A stretch of DNA of 64,000 nt from Enterococcus pallens ATCC BAA-351 (GTDB lineage Bacteria; Bacillota; Bacilli; Lactobacillales; Enterococcaceae): contig NZ_ASWD01000003.1 in assembly GCF_000407485.1 (NCBI RefSeq), forward strand, positions 434,001-498,000, in the 5' to 3' direction. How positions within the stretch are numbered: the first letter of the stretch is position 1; every line of letters begins with the position of its first letter. The position numbers and the translations under genes are program-made. Shown here piece by piece: positions 8,041-17,829 of the stretch. The notes under the pieces are model-generated. The model had not been told where the DNA came from and searched no databases. It was given only the letters and a program-made list of their open reading frames with translations.

Positions 8041-9084
8041 CTATTCAACGATTTGTTGATACATCGTTTGATTGTATGATTCGTTTAATACCGCTTGATA
8101 AACTACTTTCAGCTCTCGACCAATTTCCGTAATACTTTTGCTTTGAGCCGTTTTAAAACCTGATTCTGTCACATCAGGCAACTGCTGCTTAGTAATTTGT
8201 TCAATTAAAGCAATAAATTCTTGATTTGAATTTCCCATATAGCAATTAAAATGGTCAACCATCCATCCCTGATAAACAGGAATGTCACGCAGCAACACCT
8301 TTTGCCGACTAGCTAATGCTTCAAGTACTACTATTCCCTCGGTTTCTTCATAAGAAGGAAAGAAAAATAGATCAGCAGCTGAATAAGCTCCCTCAATAAC
8401 TTCCCCTTTAATATACCCCGGAAAAAGCACATTTTTAGGATGATCCGTTTTAACAATGTGACGAATGTTCCGAGGGATGGAATACATGGGAACATCCCCA
8501 AACCAAATAAATGTATACTCTGGCATTTCTCTAGCAATCTTAACAAAATCAATCAGGCCCTTTCGTTCAAAAAAGAGACCCACACTAATGATAACCTTTT
8601 GATTTTTAGTCAAAGAAAAATACTTACGAAAGGCTTCCTCTTTTTCCTTGCTAGGATAATACCGCTGTAAATCTATCCCATTGGAAATTGCTGCAATTGG
8701 TTGAGTCAATCCATAGCTTTTCAAAAGTTTTCTTGAATAAGGGGTAGGCGTAATCAAAATATCAGCCTGACTATATAGATGCACCAACCATTTTTTGACA
8801 AAAGGAGCTAATTTGTTTGATCCAACAAATGAATTGCGAAAATCCTCTTCAGTAGAATGCGCATGGTAAATCACCTTTTTCCCCATTCTTTTTGCCTTAG
8901 CAACTAATCGGGCACTTTTGGGACCATAAGTGTTCACATGTAGTATATCGTAATCAGTACTTGATGGATCTAACGTGTATTGAATCCCTACTGATGATAA
9001 CGCACGTTTTTGATGAGCTAACGCTCGCCCGATCCCAGATTTGCCTATAACTGATTGTCCTTCAAAATATAATAAGACTTTCAA
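8041..9084 (-). CDS. bgsA: diglucosyl-diacylglycerol synthase (BgsA/CpoA-like)
   Basis: GT4-family enzyme proposed to add the second sugar to monoglucosyl-DAG. The 347 residues begin MKVLLYFEGQSVIGKSGIGR, close to streptococcal CpoA. They contain the acceptor-side AISNGIDLQRYYP, and the donor-site segment FFPSYEETEGIVVLEALA near residue 243, whose EETEG replaces the classical EAFG. The start is TTG, preceded by AGGAG at 8 bases. It is the first gene of the two-gene glycolipid unit. Whether the second sugar is glucose or galactose cannot be told from sequence. Confidence 0.86.
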   Translation of the reverse strand: MKVLLYFEGQSVIGKSGIGRALAHQKRALSSVGIQYTLDPSSTDYDILHVNTYGPKSARLVAKAKRMGKKVIYHAHSTEEDFRNSFVGSNKLAPFVKKWLVHLYSQADILITPTPYSRKLLKSYGLTQPIAAISNGIDLQRYYPSKEKEEAFRKYFSLTKNQKVIISVGLFFERKGLIDFVKIAREMPEYTFIWFGDVPMYSIPRNIRHIVKTDHPKNVLFPGYIKGEVIEGAYSAADLFFFPSYEETEGIVVLEALASRQKVLLRDIPVYQGWMVDHFNCYMGNSNQEFIALIEQITKQQLPDVTESGFKTAQSKSITEIGRELKVVYQAVLNESYNQTMYQQIVE

Positions 9085-9172
9085 TCACTTCACTCCTCTT
9101 CAACAGCAAATCCATTATACCATAGGGCGAATCTATTTCTATCAATCGAAAGTCCTAATTAAGACAATAAAA

Positions 9173-9202
9173 AAAGTCACCGTCTGAAAAGACAGTGACT
9201 TT
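9173..9202 (-). terminator. ptsHI terminator
   Basis: The stem AAAGTCAC-c-GTCT pairs with AGAC-a-GTGACTTT, followed on the minus strand by TTTTTTTATTG. It lies nine bases after the ptsI stop codon. Confidence 0.92.
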
Positions 9203-9211
9203 CAGTATAGA

Positions 9212-10939
9212 TTATTTTACGTAAGACTCAACTAATTCTACAACTTCTTCCATTGTATCACAGTCGTTTAATGCTTTATCAGCCAATTCAGCCATGTCTG
9301 AAGTTGTTAGACGTTTCATTAAGCTGCGAGTTTTAAGAATAGATGTAGCGCTCATAGAGAACTCATCTAACCCCATACCCATTAATAATGGCACAGCAGT
9401 TTGATCGCCAGCCATTTCTCCACACATACCTGCCCATTTTCCTTCAGCATGCGCTGCATCAATAACGTTTTTAATCAAACGTAAGATTGAAGGATTGTAT
9501 GGTTGGTACAGGTAAGAAACGCGCTCGTTCATGCGGTCAGCAGCCATTGTGTATTGGATTAAGTCATTTGTTCCAACACTGAAGAAGTCCACTTCTTTTG
9601 CAAACTTGTCAGCTAATACTGCAGCTGCCGGAATTTCGATCATGATACCAACTTGAATTGTATCAGATACTTTAACGCCTTCATTTACAAGCTTTTCACG
9701 TTCTTCTTCATACATTTTCTTGGCAGCACGGAACTCTTTAAGAGTTGCTACCATTGGAAACATAATACGTAGGTTGCCGTAAGCAGAAGCACGCAATAAC
9801 GCACGTAGTTGTGTACGGAACATATCTTCCCCTAATTCAGACAAGCTGATACGCAAAGCACGATAACCTAAGAATGGGTTCATTTCGTGAGGAAGCTTCA
9901 AGTAAGGAAGTTCTTTATCCCCACCGATATCCATTGTACGAACAACTACAGGTTTTTCACCCATACCTTCAAGAACTGCTTTGTATGCTTCAAATTGATC
10001 TTCTTCCGTTGGAAAGTCCGGAGAATCCATGTATAGGAATTCTGTACGGTACAAACCAATTGCTTCAGCACCGTTGTTGTGTACACCTGTTAAATCTTTT
10101 GGCGTTCCAATGTTAGCTGCTAATTCAAAGTGTTTGCCATCGGCAGTTACTGTTTCAGCATCTTTTAGTTTTTCCCACTCAGCCTTTTGCGCTGCGTAGT
10201 CTTCACCAGCTTTTACAAATTCAGCTGCTTGTTCTTCAGTAGGGTTGATGATTGTCTCACCCGCGATACCGTTTACAGCTAAAATGTCGCCTTCTTTTAC
10301 TTTTGAAGTAATTTCCATGGTTCCAACAATTGCTGGAATTTCCAATGAACGTGCCATAATAGCAGAATGAGAAGTACGTCCGCCAATATCAGTAACAAAG
10401 GCTTTAACAAAGTTCTTATCTAGTTGAGCTGTATCACTTGGTGTCAAGTCATGAGCAACAACAATCACTTCTTCATCAATCATTGATGGGTTTGGTAATT
10501 TTACTCCTAATAGATGGGCCATTACCCGTTTAGTTACGTCACGAATATCTGCAGCACGTTCTTGCATGTACGCATTATCGTCCATCGCTTCAAACATACC
10601 AATATACATATCAGTAACTTCTTTTAATGCTGATTCAGCATTTACTTTATTATCTTGAACATGTGTTTTGATTTGACCAATCATTTCTGGATCTGACAGA
10701 ACCATTAAATGAGCATCGAACACTTGTGCTTCTTCTTCACCTAAGCTTGTTGCAGCTTTATCCCGAATTTTTTGAAGTTCTGAAGAAGAAGCTGCTAAAG
10801 CGTCATCAAGACGACTTTCTTCAGCAGCTGTATCTTCAATACTTTTCTTTTGGAAAGACAAATCCGGTTGAACTAGCAAGTAAGCTTTCGCAACGGCAAC
10901 TCCGTCACTAGCGGCAATACCTTTTAGCATTTCAACCAT
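9212..10939 (-). CDS. ptsI: PTS enzyme I (phosphoenolpyruvate-protein phosphotransferase)
   Basis: Takes phosphate from phosphoenolpyruvate and passes it to HPr, energising all PTS sugar uptake. The 575 residues have the N-terminal HPr-binding domain, the phosphorylated His191 in [13 protein letters not shown], and the C-terminal PEP-binding TIM barrel with GMCGEMAGD, whose cysteine is the known active-site residue. Length is normal. Its start overlaps the ptsH stop by one base (TAATG), giving coupled translation. A strong terminator follows. Confidence 0.98.
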   Translation of the reverse strand: MVEMLKGIAASDGVAVAKAYLLVQPDLSFQKKSIEDTAAEESRLDDALAASSSELQKIRDKAATSLGEEEAQVFDAHLMVLSDPEMIGQIKTHVQDNKVNAESALKEVTDMYIGMFEAMDDNAYMQERAADIRDVTKRVMAHLLGVKLPNPSMIDEEVIVVAHDLTPSDTAQLDKNFVKAFVTDIGGRTSHSAIMARSLEIPAIVGTMEITSKVKEGDILAVNGIAGETIINPTEEQAAEFVKAGEDYAAQKAEWEKLKDAETVTADGKHFELAANIGTPKDLTGVHNNGAEAIGLYRTEFLYMDSPDFPTEEDQFEAYKAVLEGMGEKPVVVRTMDIGGDKELPYLKLPHEMNPFLGYRALRISLSELGEDMFRTQLRALLRASAYGNLRIMFPMVATLKEFRAAKKMYEEEREKLVNEGVKVSDTIQVGIMIEIPAAAVLADKFAKEVDFFSVGTNDLIQYTMAADRMNERVSYLYQPYNPSILRLIKNVIDAAHAEGKWAGMCGEMAGDQTAVPLLMGMGLDEFSMSATSILKTRSLMKRLTTSDMAELADKALNDCDTMEEVVELVESYVK

Positions 10940-11205
10940 TATTCAGATAGTCCCTCTTTCTTCATAGTTTCTACGATTGCTTCCATTGCTTCTTTTTCGT
11001 CAGCACCTTCAGCAGAAATAGTAACGTCAGAACCTTGGCCAACACCTAGAGACATAACGCCCATGATTGATTTAAGGTTAACTGATTTTCCTTTATACTC
11101 CAAATTGATATCAGAGTTAAATTTGCTTGCAGTTTGCACTAATAATGTTGCTGGACGTGCATGAATCCCTGTTTCTGCTACTACGTGAAAATCTTTTTTT
11201 TCCAT
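10939..11205 (-). CDS. ptsH: PTS phosphocarrier protein HPr
   Basis: Central PTS phosphocarrier and, in Firmicutes, the catabolite-repression cofactor. His15 ([10 protein letters not shown]) receives phosphate from enzyme I; Ser46 ([10 protein letters not shown]) is the HPr kinase site that allows CcpA binding. At 88 residues the length is normal. AAAGGAGA lies upstream of the ATG. It is the first gene of ptsHI and divergent from clpE. Confidence 0.98.
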   Translation of the reverse strand: MEKKDFHVVAETGIHARPATLLVQTASKFNSDINLEYKGKSVNLKSIMGVMSLGVGQGSDVTISAEGADEKEAMEAIVETMKKEGLSE

Positions 11206-11248
11206 ATTGACCGTTCTCCTTTGTACAAGAAAATTTTGTTTTATGTTA

Positions 11249-11282
11249 GGGCTTTCGCAACATACCTTGTTTCTTCAAGCCC
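11249..11282 (-). other. possible hairpin in ptsH leader
   Basis: GGGCTT and AAGCCC, separated by about 21 bases, could pair in the untranslated leader of ptsH. A candidate promoter further upstream on the minus strand has TTGTAT and TAATCT at 17-base spacing, so the hairpin would be transcribed. I saw no convincing catabolite-responsive element here. Confidence 0.35.
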
Positions 11283-11471
11283 TTCATTTCTAAAGATTAC
11301 CATTTTTTGGTTATCGATACAACAATTTTATACGATTTCTTTCAACGAAATGTATGCCCTTTCTTAAAATAGCGTTTTTTCATGAAATAATCGCTGAAAT
11401 TTTCTGTTTTCATTCTTTTTTTCATAACACTTACTTTCTTGAGACGGAATTTTCATAAGAAAAATTTAGGA

Positions 11472-11498
11472 TTAGCACTCTCTGACAAAGAGTGCTAA
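11472..11498. promoter_or_regulatory. CIRCE element (HrcA operator)
   Basis: TTAGCACTC, nine bases, GAGTGCTAA is an exact match to the known CIRCE consensus bound by the heat-shock repressor HrcA. It lies about 20 bases upstream of the clpE -35 element in the clpE-ptsH divergent region (11206-11646). Confidence 0.93.
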
Positions 11499-11516
11499 AA
11501 ACTTTGAGCTTTCCTC

Positions 11517-11544
11517 TTGATTTCCTCACAAAAGTCAGTATAAT
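11517..11544 (+). promoter_or_regulatory. clpE promoter
   Basis: The -35 TTGATT and -10 TATAAT are separated by 16 bases and read toward clpE. The CtsR repeat begins ten bases after the -10, so it covers the likely transcription start. Confidence 0.8.
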
Positions 11545-11553
11545 ATTGATTAA

Positions 11554-11570
11554 GGTCAAAGAAAGTCAGA
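11554..11570 (+). promoter_or_regulatory. CtsR operator (heptad direct repeat)
   Basis: GGTCAAA-GAA-AGTCAGA fits the CtsR direct heptad consensus RGTCAAA-N3-RGTCAAA, with one departure in the second heptad. A further inverted copy of the heptad (TTTGACC) follows a few bases on. CtsR is the classic repressor of clp genes in Firmicutes. Confidence 0.85.
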
Positions 11571-11646
11571 CTTTTGACCAGCGTATCTTTTTACGAGAAT
11601 CCCTTCCTAGATGTACAATGGAAGAAAAGGTGAAAGGGTGAATAGA

Positions 11647-13875
11647 ATGCTTTGCCAAAATTGCCATAAGAATGAAGCAACAATTCATTTGTATGCAAAT
11701 GTCAATGGTCAACGAAAGCAATTAGACTATTGTCAAAGTTGCTACCAAAAACTAAAAAATCAAGCAACTGGAGGTGCTCCGCAAATGGCAGCAAACGATC
11801 CATTTGGATTCGGAAGTCTCGATGACTTATTCCGATCTATGTCTCAACAAATGCAGCAACAAGGTGCCATGGACCAAACTCCACCTACCCAATTCGGCGG
11901 CGGAAATGGTTTTAATGGACAACAACCCCCTCGTGGAAACGGCGGCGGTGGACTCCTTGATGAATTTGGAATTAATATTACACAATCAGCACGCGAAGGA
12001 AATATCGATCCTGTCGTAGGACGAGATGATGAGATACAACGTGTTATTGAAATTTTAAATCGCCGGACGAAAAATAATCCTGTATTAATTGGGGAGCCTG
12101 GTGTTGGTAAAACAGCAGTCGTTGAAGGATTGGCTCAAAAAATTGTTAATGGTGATGTGCCTCAAAAACTAATGGATAAAGAAGTAATACGTCTAGACGT
12201 AGCTTCTTTAGTTCAGGGAACTGGTATTCGTGGTCAATTTGAGGAAAGAATGCAAAAACTAATTGAAGAAATTCGCCAAGCAGAAAACATTATCCTATTT
12301 ATTGATGAAGTGCATGAAATCGTTGGTGCCGGATCTGCTGGTGATGGCAACATGGATGCAGGCAACCTGTTGAAACCGGCTCTTGCCCGTGGTGAAATGC
12401 AAATGGTAGGAGCTACTACCTTAAATGAATACCGTATTATTGAAAAAGATGCGGCTTTAGAACGTCGTATGCAACCAGTACGGGTAGATGAACCTAGTGT
12501 AGAAGAAACGATTGAAATTTTGAAAGGTTTGCAACCACGCTATGAAGATTATCATCATGTAAAATATACTGATGATGCGATCAAAGCAGCGGCAGAGCTT
12601 TCCAACCGTTACATTCAAGATCGTTTCTTACCTGATAAGGCTATCGACTTATTAGATGAATCAGGTTCGAAAAAGAACTTAACAATTCAAATCGTTGATC
12701 CAAAAGTGATTGACAAAAAACTTGCTGAAGCAGAAGAACAAAAACGTTTAGCTTCACAAGAAGAAGATTTTGAAAAGGCAGCTTATTATCGAGATCAAAT
12801 TAACAAGCTGCAACGGATGAAGGATCGTCAAATAAGTGATGAAGAAACACCAGTGATCACTGAAAAAGACATGGAATCTATCGTAGAAAAACGCACAGGT
12901 ATTCCTGTTGGCGATCTGAAAGAAAAAGAACAAACTCAGTTGAAAAATTTGGCAGATGACTTAAAGAAACATGTTATTGGTCAAGATGAAGCTGTAGAGA
13001 AAGTAGCTAAAGCTATTCGTCGTAATCGTGTAGGTTTAAACAAGAAAAACCGTCCAATTGGTTCTTTCCTGTTTGTGGGACCTACCGGTGTTGGTAAAAC
13101 CGAATTGGCTAAACAATTAGCCTATGAAATGTTTGGTTCACAAGATTCAATGATCCGTTTCGATATGTCTGAATACATGGAAAAACACAGTGTCTCTAAA
13201 TTAATCGGTTCACCTCCTGGCTACGTAGGATATGAAGAAGCTGGTCAATTGACTGAACGTGTTCGTCGTAATCCTTACAGCTTAATTTTGCTAGATGAAA
13301 TTGAAAAGGCTCATCCAGATGTTTTACACATGTTCTTGCAAATCCTTGATGATGGTCGTTTAACCGATGCTCAAGGACGTACTGTCAGCTTTAAGGATAC
13401 TTTGATTATCATGACTAGTAACGCTGGAACTGGCAAGGTTGAAGCCAATGTTGGTTTTGGAGCAGCTCGAGAAGGAACAACTCGTTCTGTCTTGGGACAA
13501 TTAAAAGATTACTTTGCTCCAGAATTTCTGAATCGTTTCGATGGAATCATTGAGTTCAGCCCATTAACCAAAGAAGGTCTAATGGAAATTGTTTCCTTGA
13601 TGATTGACGATGTCAACAATATGCTTGCTGATCAAAAGCTTCATATTGATGTTCCTGCTAATGTAAAAGAAAAATTAGTAGATCTAGGCTACGATCCATC
13701 TATGGGAGCTCGTCCACTTCGTCGAACTATCCAAGAAACTATTGAAGATGGAATTGCTGAATTTTATCTAGACCATCCAACTATTCATGAACTGAAAGCA
13801 AAATTGGATAAGGAAGATAACATTGTTATTACTTCTAAACCGGAGCGTTTAGTCAAAGAAGACGGCAAAGAGTAA
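11647..13875 (+). CDS. clpE: ATP-dependent Clp protease ATP-binding subunit ClpE
   Basis: AAA+ unfoldase that works with ClpP on damaged proteins and helps inactivate CtsR in heat stress. Domain order: N-terminal zinc finger with two CxxC pairs (CQNC, CQSC) in the first 32 residues; a Gly/Gln-rich linker to about residue 100; the first AAA+ module with GEPGVGKT; a UVR-like coiled segment with [14 protein letters not shown]; the second AAA+ module with GPTGVGKT; and a C-terminal D2-small domain with [10 protein letters not shown]. The start at 11647 (742 residues) follows AAAGGG by 8 bases and begins exactly at MLCQNC; earlier starts lack a ribosome site. It carries both a CIRCE and a CtsR site upstream. 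Confidence 0.97.
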   Translation: MLCQNCHKNEATIHLYANVNGQRKQLDYCQSCYQKLKNQATGGAPQMAANDPFGFGSLDDLFRSMSQQMQQQGAMDQTPPTQFGGGNGFNGQQPPRGNGGGGLLDEFGINITQSAREGNIDPVVGRDDEIQRVIEILNRRTKNNPVLIGEPGVGKTAVVEGLAQKIVNGDVPQKLMDKEVIRLDVASLVQGTGIRGQFEERMQKLIEEIRQAENIILFIDEVHEIVGAGSAGDGNMDAGNLLKPALARGEMQMVGATTLNEYRIIEKDAALERRMQPVRVDEPSVEETIEILKGLQPRYEDYHHVKYTDDAIKAAAELSNRYIQDRFLPDKAIDLLDESGSKKNLTIQIVDPKVIDKKLAEAEEQKRLASQEEDFEKAAYYRDQINKLQRMKDRQISDEETPVITEKDMESIVEKRTGIPVGDLKEKEQTQLKNLADDLKKHVIGQDEAVEKVAKAIRRNRVGLNKKNRPIGSFLFVGPTGVGKTELAKQLAYEMFGSQDSMIRFDMSEYMEKHSVSKLIGSPPGYVGYEEAGQLTERVRRNPYSLILLDEIEKAHPDVLHMFLQILDDGRLTDAQGRTVSFKDTLIIMTSNAGTGKVEANVGFGAAREGTTRSVLGQLKDYFAPEFLNRFDGIIEFSPLTKEGLMEIVSLMIDDVNNMLADQKLHIDVPANVKEKLVDLGYDPSMGARPLRRTIQETIEDGIAEFYLDHPTIHELKAKLDKEDNIVITSKPERLVKEDGKE

Positions 13876-13883
13876 GCTAAATG

Positions 13884-13913
13884 GCTGAGATAGGAATCTA
13901 TCTCAGCTTTTTT
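13884..13913 (+). terminator. clpE terminator
   Basis: A 9-bp perfect stem GCTGAGATA / TATCTCAGC with a six-base loop and six Ts follows directly after clpE. Confidence 0.93.
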
Positions 13914-13991
13914 GAGCTTTACTCTTCATTTTTTTGGATTTTTTTTATATAATTATCATAGGAATGTAATTTTCAGGGAAGGAGCCTGTCC

Positions 13992-14306
13992 ATGAAACTA
14001 GTGAATGTTACTAACAGCCACTCGCGTTTAGTGTTCAATCAGCTTGAGAACACAGATGCGAACATGATCAAGGTCTATACCATTGGCAATACAACAGTTA
14101 TTTTCACTGACGCGTATAAACATGCTGAAATCGTGATTAAAAATGATAAACGAAACATACAACAAAAAGAGATCGATTTTATACATAAATACTTTAGGCG
14201 AAAGCTAAAAGACGATCGTTATGATTTTGAAAATTTGACGACGATCGAGGCGCCAGGATTGGTTGAAATTTCTATCACAAAAAAAGAGGCAGAACCGACG
14301 AAGTAG
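13992..14306 (+). CDS. DUF1827 family protein
   Basis: A 104-residue basic soluble protein that I recognise as the DUF1827 family, often next to clpE in lactobacilli and enterococci. It shows an N-terminal alpha/beta segment with KVYTIGNTTVIFTDAYKHAEIV and a charged C-terminus. No catalytic motif is visible. A GGAAGGAG ribosome site lies 7 bases before the ATG. It is separated from clpE by a terminator, so it is expressed independently, and its 3' end shares a bidirectional terminator with the convergent membrane-protein gene. The function is unknown. Confidence 0.8.
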   Translation: MKLVNVTNSHSRLVFNQLENTDANMIKVYTIGNTTVIFTDAYKHAEIVIKNDKRNIQQKEIDFIHKYFRRKLKDDRYDFENLTTIEAPGLVEISITKKEAEPTK

Positions 14307-14340
14307 TGGATTTATTCACTGCTTCGAAGGTTCGCCTTTT
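14287..14340. terminator. bidirectional terminator
   Basis: A long interrupted stem (AGGC-x-GAACC-x2-CGAAG pairing with CTTCG-x2-GGTTC-x-GCCT) spans the two convergent stop codons, with a T-tract on the plus side and AAAAAG on the other. It covers both gene ends. Confidence 0.85.
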
Positions 14341-15967
14341 TTCTTAGTTTTAAAATAAGATTCTTAGGTACTACTGTGAATATTAGAGCAACTACACTAA
14401 CAATTCTAGCTACCCTTGCTAACCAAGTATATTGATAAAAAATGGTAATTTTAGAATTCCCCTTAGGAACCTGCAATTCCGTTGTACCTGAATCAGAAAG
14501 TTTACTGTTCACTTTTTTATCATTGATGGTAACTTTTTGCCCTATATATCTATAAACGGGAGTTACAAAATCGCTGGACTTCTTTACATCCTTCAAAACG
14601 ATCGTAATTTCATTATCTGTTAAATTAAATTCTGGTTTGATTTCTTTTCCATCTAACACAAACTTGTAATTGGCAACCACATCCATATTTTCCACTACAC
14701 GCTGATTGGCGTAATCAATGTTGTGCAGCGAATTATCTATCGCTGTAATATCCCTATCCTGAATCACTGTTCTCATATCATCATTTCTTGCTACTAAATT
14801 GTACACTTTTTCCGAATTATAAAGATTAAAAATAGAAACAATATGCAAAATTGCAATAATCGGCAGCAGAAGTATTTGCCGATTGATTCTTACAACCGCC
14901 TTTTTCGAATCAAAGGAAACACTAAAGCTATAGGCCAACAATAAGGTTATGATAGCGTTCAGTCGCCAAACAAATTGAATAGTTAGCAAAGGTGTTGAAC
15001 TAAGTTTATCCCAAGGCAATAACCTTGTTGTAGAGATAAACATCAGGACTCCCACAACGAAAATGACAATGTCTGGTTTCTTTAATTTCTTCCAGCCAAC
15101 CACTGTCATGAAAATAGCTAGAAATAGAAATAAGCCAATTGAAAAACCATTAACACGATTAAAAATTAAATTACCTAAAAGGCGTCGATAGTCAAAGCCT
15201 TCTAACGATACTCCCTTGGGCGTGTACAGATCCAATTGAGTCATTTGTTCTAAAAAAGGAATAATAAATGCCAAAGATAGCAAAACAGTCATAATAGTAG
15301 CTTTTGCTAAAGATTTTAAACGTTTCACTTTATCCTGCCAAAATGGGAAAGATATAATTAGGAATAAGGCAATCATCACTGCGAGCATCGCGACTGACAA
15401 CAAATGAGTATAAACTATTAAAGTCATCCCAAAGGTTAATATTCGCCAATTTTTATCATTCCCAATAAAAATTTCATACGCTCCTGCTAAAACCAGCGGA
15501 AAGAAAGTCATTGCGACAGCTTCCCCTAGAGAACCTCTGTAGAACATGTCTGTAGCACGATAGGCTGAAAATGTATAAACAGCTGAAAAGATCAAAGCAA
15601 TATTGGTACTTTTCTTCATTTTGAACATTGAATAGTAAGAAATTAATAAAGTAGCTAAAGTAATGAACCAACAGTAAATTTTATAGCCCCAAACCATACT
15701 TCCAGTTATTTTGAAAAATAAATAGGCTGGATAAATGGTCAACCAGGGATAAAACTGGTTGATCATCGACCCATTATGGTGGAAAGAGGCATAGTTTACT
15801 GGACTAGTCCATACATTACTCATTCCGGTGATTCTAGACAAATGAAAATAAGTGTCCTGCATACTAAAATGAATGATTCCGGAATACAAAAACATCGGCA
15901 TCATGTAAAAAATGCTCAAGATGAATAAAATCAGTAAATGGTTGTACTTACTAAGTTGCTTTAGCAT
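14312..15967 (-). CDS. polytopic membrane protein, PTPS-related/YfhO-like (GT-C candidate), paralogue 1
   Basis: 551-residue integral membrane protein with about eleven predicted helices, a C-terminal extracytoplasmic domain (about residues 390-505) and a last helix near 520-540. It belongs to the bacterial 6-pyruvoyl-tetrahydropterin-synthase-related membrane family and resembles YfhO-type GT-C proteins. Conserved landmarks are FHLSRITGMSNVW with an early Asp/His pair, YPWLTIYPAYLFFK, TFSAYRATDMFYRGSLGEA, and IQFVWRLNA. Two clear paralogues lie at 31478 and 33169. It starts at an ATG with AAAGGAGATGCTCA upstream and follows prfC by 35 bases. GT-C enzymes of this kind use a polyprenyl-phosphate sugar outside the membrane; that role is inferred. 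Confidence 0.8.
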   Translation of the reverse strand: MLKQLSKYNHLLILFILSIFYMMPMFLYSGIIHFSMQDTYFHLSRITGMSNVWTSPVNYASFHHNGSMINQFYPWLTIYPAYLFFKITGSMVWGYKIYCWFITLATLLISYYSMFKMKKSTNIALIFSAVYTFSAYRATDMFYRGSLGEAVAMTFFPLVLAGAYEIFIGNDKNWRILTFGMTLIVYTHLLSVAMLAVMIALFLIISFPFWQDKVKRLKSLAKATIMTVLLSLAFIIPFLEQMTQLDLYTPKGVSLEGFDYRRLLGNLIFNRVNGFSIGLFLFLAIFMTVVGWKKLKKPDIVIFVVGVLMFISTTRLLPWDKLSSTPLLTIQFVWRLNAIITLLLAYSFSVSFDSKKAVVRINRQILLLPIIAILHIVSIFNLYNSEKVYNLVARNDDMRTVIQDRDITAIDNSLHNIDYANQRVVENMDVVANYKFVLDGKEIKPEFNLTDNEITIVLKDVKKSSDFVTPVYRYIGQKVTINDKKVNSKLSDSGTTELQVPKGNSKITIFYQYTWLARVARIVSVVALIFTVVPKNLILKLRKKANLRSSE

Positions 15968-16002
15968 TGAGCATCTCCTTTAAAAATGTATTTCTTTTAA
16001 TT

Positions 16003-17580
16003 CTACATCAAACTCTTCAATTCCACGTTAGGATATTTATCCGCAAACCAGCGCATTGCGAACTGGTTCTCAAACAAGAATAATGGTTGGTCAAAACGGT
16101 CTTTAGCCAAAATATTCCGGCTAGAGCTCATCCGCTCATCTAAATCTTCTGGTTTAATCCAACGGGCGATCTTGTGTCCCATCGGTGTCATAACTACTTC
16201 TGCATTGTATTCATTTTGCATCCGATATTGAAAAACTTCAAACTGCAGCTGTCCTACTGCTCCGATGATGTAATCGTCAGTAAGATAGGTTTTGTATAAT
16301 TGAATGGCACCTTCTTGAACTAACTGATTAATACCTTTATGAAACGATTTTTGTTTCATGACATTCTTCGCAGTAACTTTCATGAATAGTTCCGGCGTAA
16401 AGGATGGCAATTCTTCATAGGCGACCTTCAGTTTTCCTTCATAAAGAGTGTCCCCGATTTGATAATTACCAGTATCATAAACTCCAATAATATCACCAGC
16501 CACAGCTTCCTCAATATTTTCTCGTGCATCTGCCATAAACTGAGTAACATTACTTAACTTCATTTTTTTGTCTGTGCGATTTAAGGTTACATCCATTCCA
16601 CGCTCAAAGGTACCTGAGCAAATTCGAACAAAGGCAATTCGATCTCGATGGTTAGGATTCATATTCGCTTGGATCTTGAAAACAAAACCAGAAAACTCAT
16701 CTTCATAAGGAGAAACTTCTGTCCCCTCTTCTGTTTTATGTGCATATGGCTTAGGTGCCAGGTTTACAAAAGTTTCTAAGAATGTTTGAACACCAAAGTT
16801 AGTTAAAGCTGAACCGAAAAAGACTGGTGTTTGTTCCCCTTTAGCAATTTTCTCTGGATCAAAGGCGTCACCGGCCTCTTGAACTAATTCAACCTCACCT
16901 AAAACATCCTGATAAATTGATTGTTCTTTCAACGGATGATCACCAGCAATTTCACCATTGGTTAGTTCAATAAAACGTTCACCTTCGTATTGCTCTGGAC
17001 GGTACAGTTCAATTCTTTTGTTATGGATATCGTAAAGTCCTTCAAGTCCTTTCCCCATACCAATTGGCCAGTTCATGGGATAGGATTCAATATTTAATAA
17101 TTCTTCTAATTCCTCTAATAAGTCTAGAGGTTCTCGACCATCACGGTCCAATTTATTAATGAAGGTAAAAATAGGAATTCCACGTCGTTTAACTACTTGG
17201 AACAGTTTCTTTGTCTGAGCTTCGATCCCTTTGGCACTGTCAATTACCATCACAGCACTATCCACCGCCATCAAGGTACGATAAGTATCTTCAGAAAAAT
17301 CTTCGTGCCCTGGGGTATCTAAAATATTCACGCGTTTGCCTTCATAGTCAAATTGCATAACTGAACTAGTAACTGAAATTCCGCGTTGCTTTTCAATATC
17401 CATCCAGTCAGATTTTGCAAAATTACCGGTCTTTTTACCTTTTACCGTTCCTGCTTGACGGATTGCACCACCAAACAGCAACAGCTGCTCGGTGATTGTT
17501 GTTTTCCCAGCATCCGGATGGGAAATAATCGCAAAAGTACGACGACTGTCGACTTGTTCTTTTAATTTTGGATTGTTCAT
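16003..17580 (-). CDS. prfC: peptide chain release factor 3
   Basis: Translational GTPase that removes RF1/RF2 from the ribosome after peptide release. The 525 residues contain the P-loop [12 protein letters not shown] near residue 20, switch region [28 protein letters not shown], and the NKLD motif ([12 protein letters not shown]), followed by domain II and the RF3 C-terminal region. The start ATG has GGGAG at 8 bases. It is upstream of, and probably cotranscribed with, the membrane-protein gene at 14312. Confidence 0.97.
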   Translation of the reverse strand: MNNPKLKEQVDSRRTFAIISHPDAGKTTITEQLLLFGGAIRQAGTVKGKKTGNFAKSDWMDIEKQRGISVTSSVMQFDYEGKRVNILDTPGHEDFSEDTYRTLMAVDSAVMVIDSAKGIEAQTKKLFQVVKRRGIPIFTFINKLDRDGREPLDLLEELEELLNIESYPMNWPIGMGKGLEGLYDIHNKRIELYRPEQYEGERFIELTNGEIAGDHPLKEQSIYQDVLGEVELVQEAGDAFDPEKIAKGEQTPVFFGSALTNFGVQTFLETFVNLAPKPYAHKTEEGTEVSPYEDEFSGFVFKIQANMNPNHRDRIAFVRICSGTFERGMDVTLNRTDKKMKLSNVTQFMADARENIEEAVAGDIIGVYDTGNYQIGDTLYEGKLKVAYEELPSFTPELFMKVTAKNVMKQKSFHKGINQLVQEGAIQLYKTYLTDDYIIGAVGQLQFEVFQYRMQNEYNAEVVMTPMGHKIARWIKPEDLDERMSSSRNILAKDRFDQPLFLFENQFAMRWFADKYPNVELKSLM

Positions 17581-17829
17581 TCATTTACTCCCTTTAACAA
17601 ATTTCAACCCAATTAGTATAGCACGGATACTATGGAATAGGAAAGTTGAAAACAAATTTTACAAAGAATCTTCATACCTGACGTTTAAAAACTAGTCGAA
17701 AATATTTTCAAAAAAGTTTCGCAAAACATCTTTACAAAAAGAATTCTAATGTTACAATTACATTACAAATATTTCGTTAGAGTTCAGCTGATGCTGTACT
17801 TATTTATCGTAGTCATTAAGGAGGACCTC

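Noticed and set aside
11206-11460. Catabolite-responsive (cre) site before ptsH
   Set aside because: No stretch matched the consensus well enough to report.
17749-17829. Longer N-terminus for the L,D-transpeptidase
   Set aside because: AGGAGG sits just before the later ATG at 17830, and the added residues look like untranslated leader.
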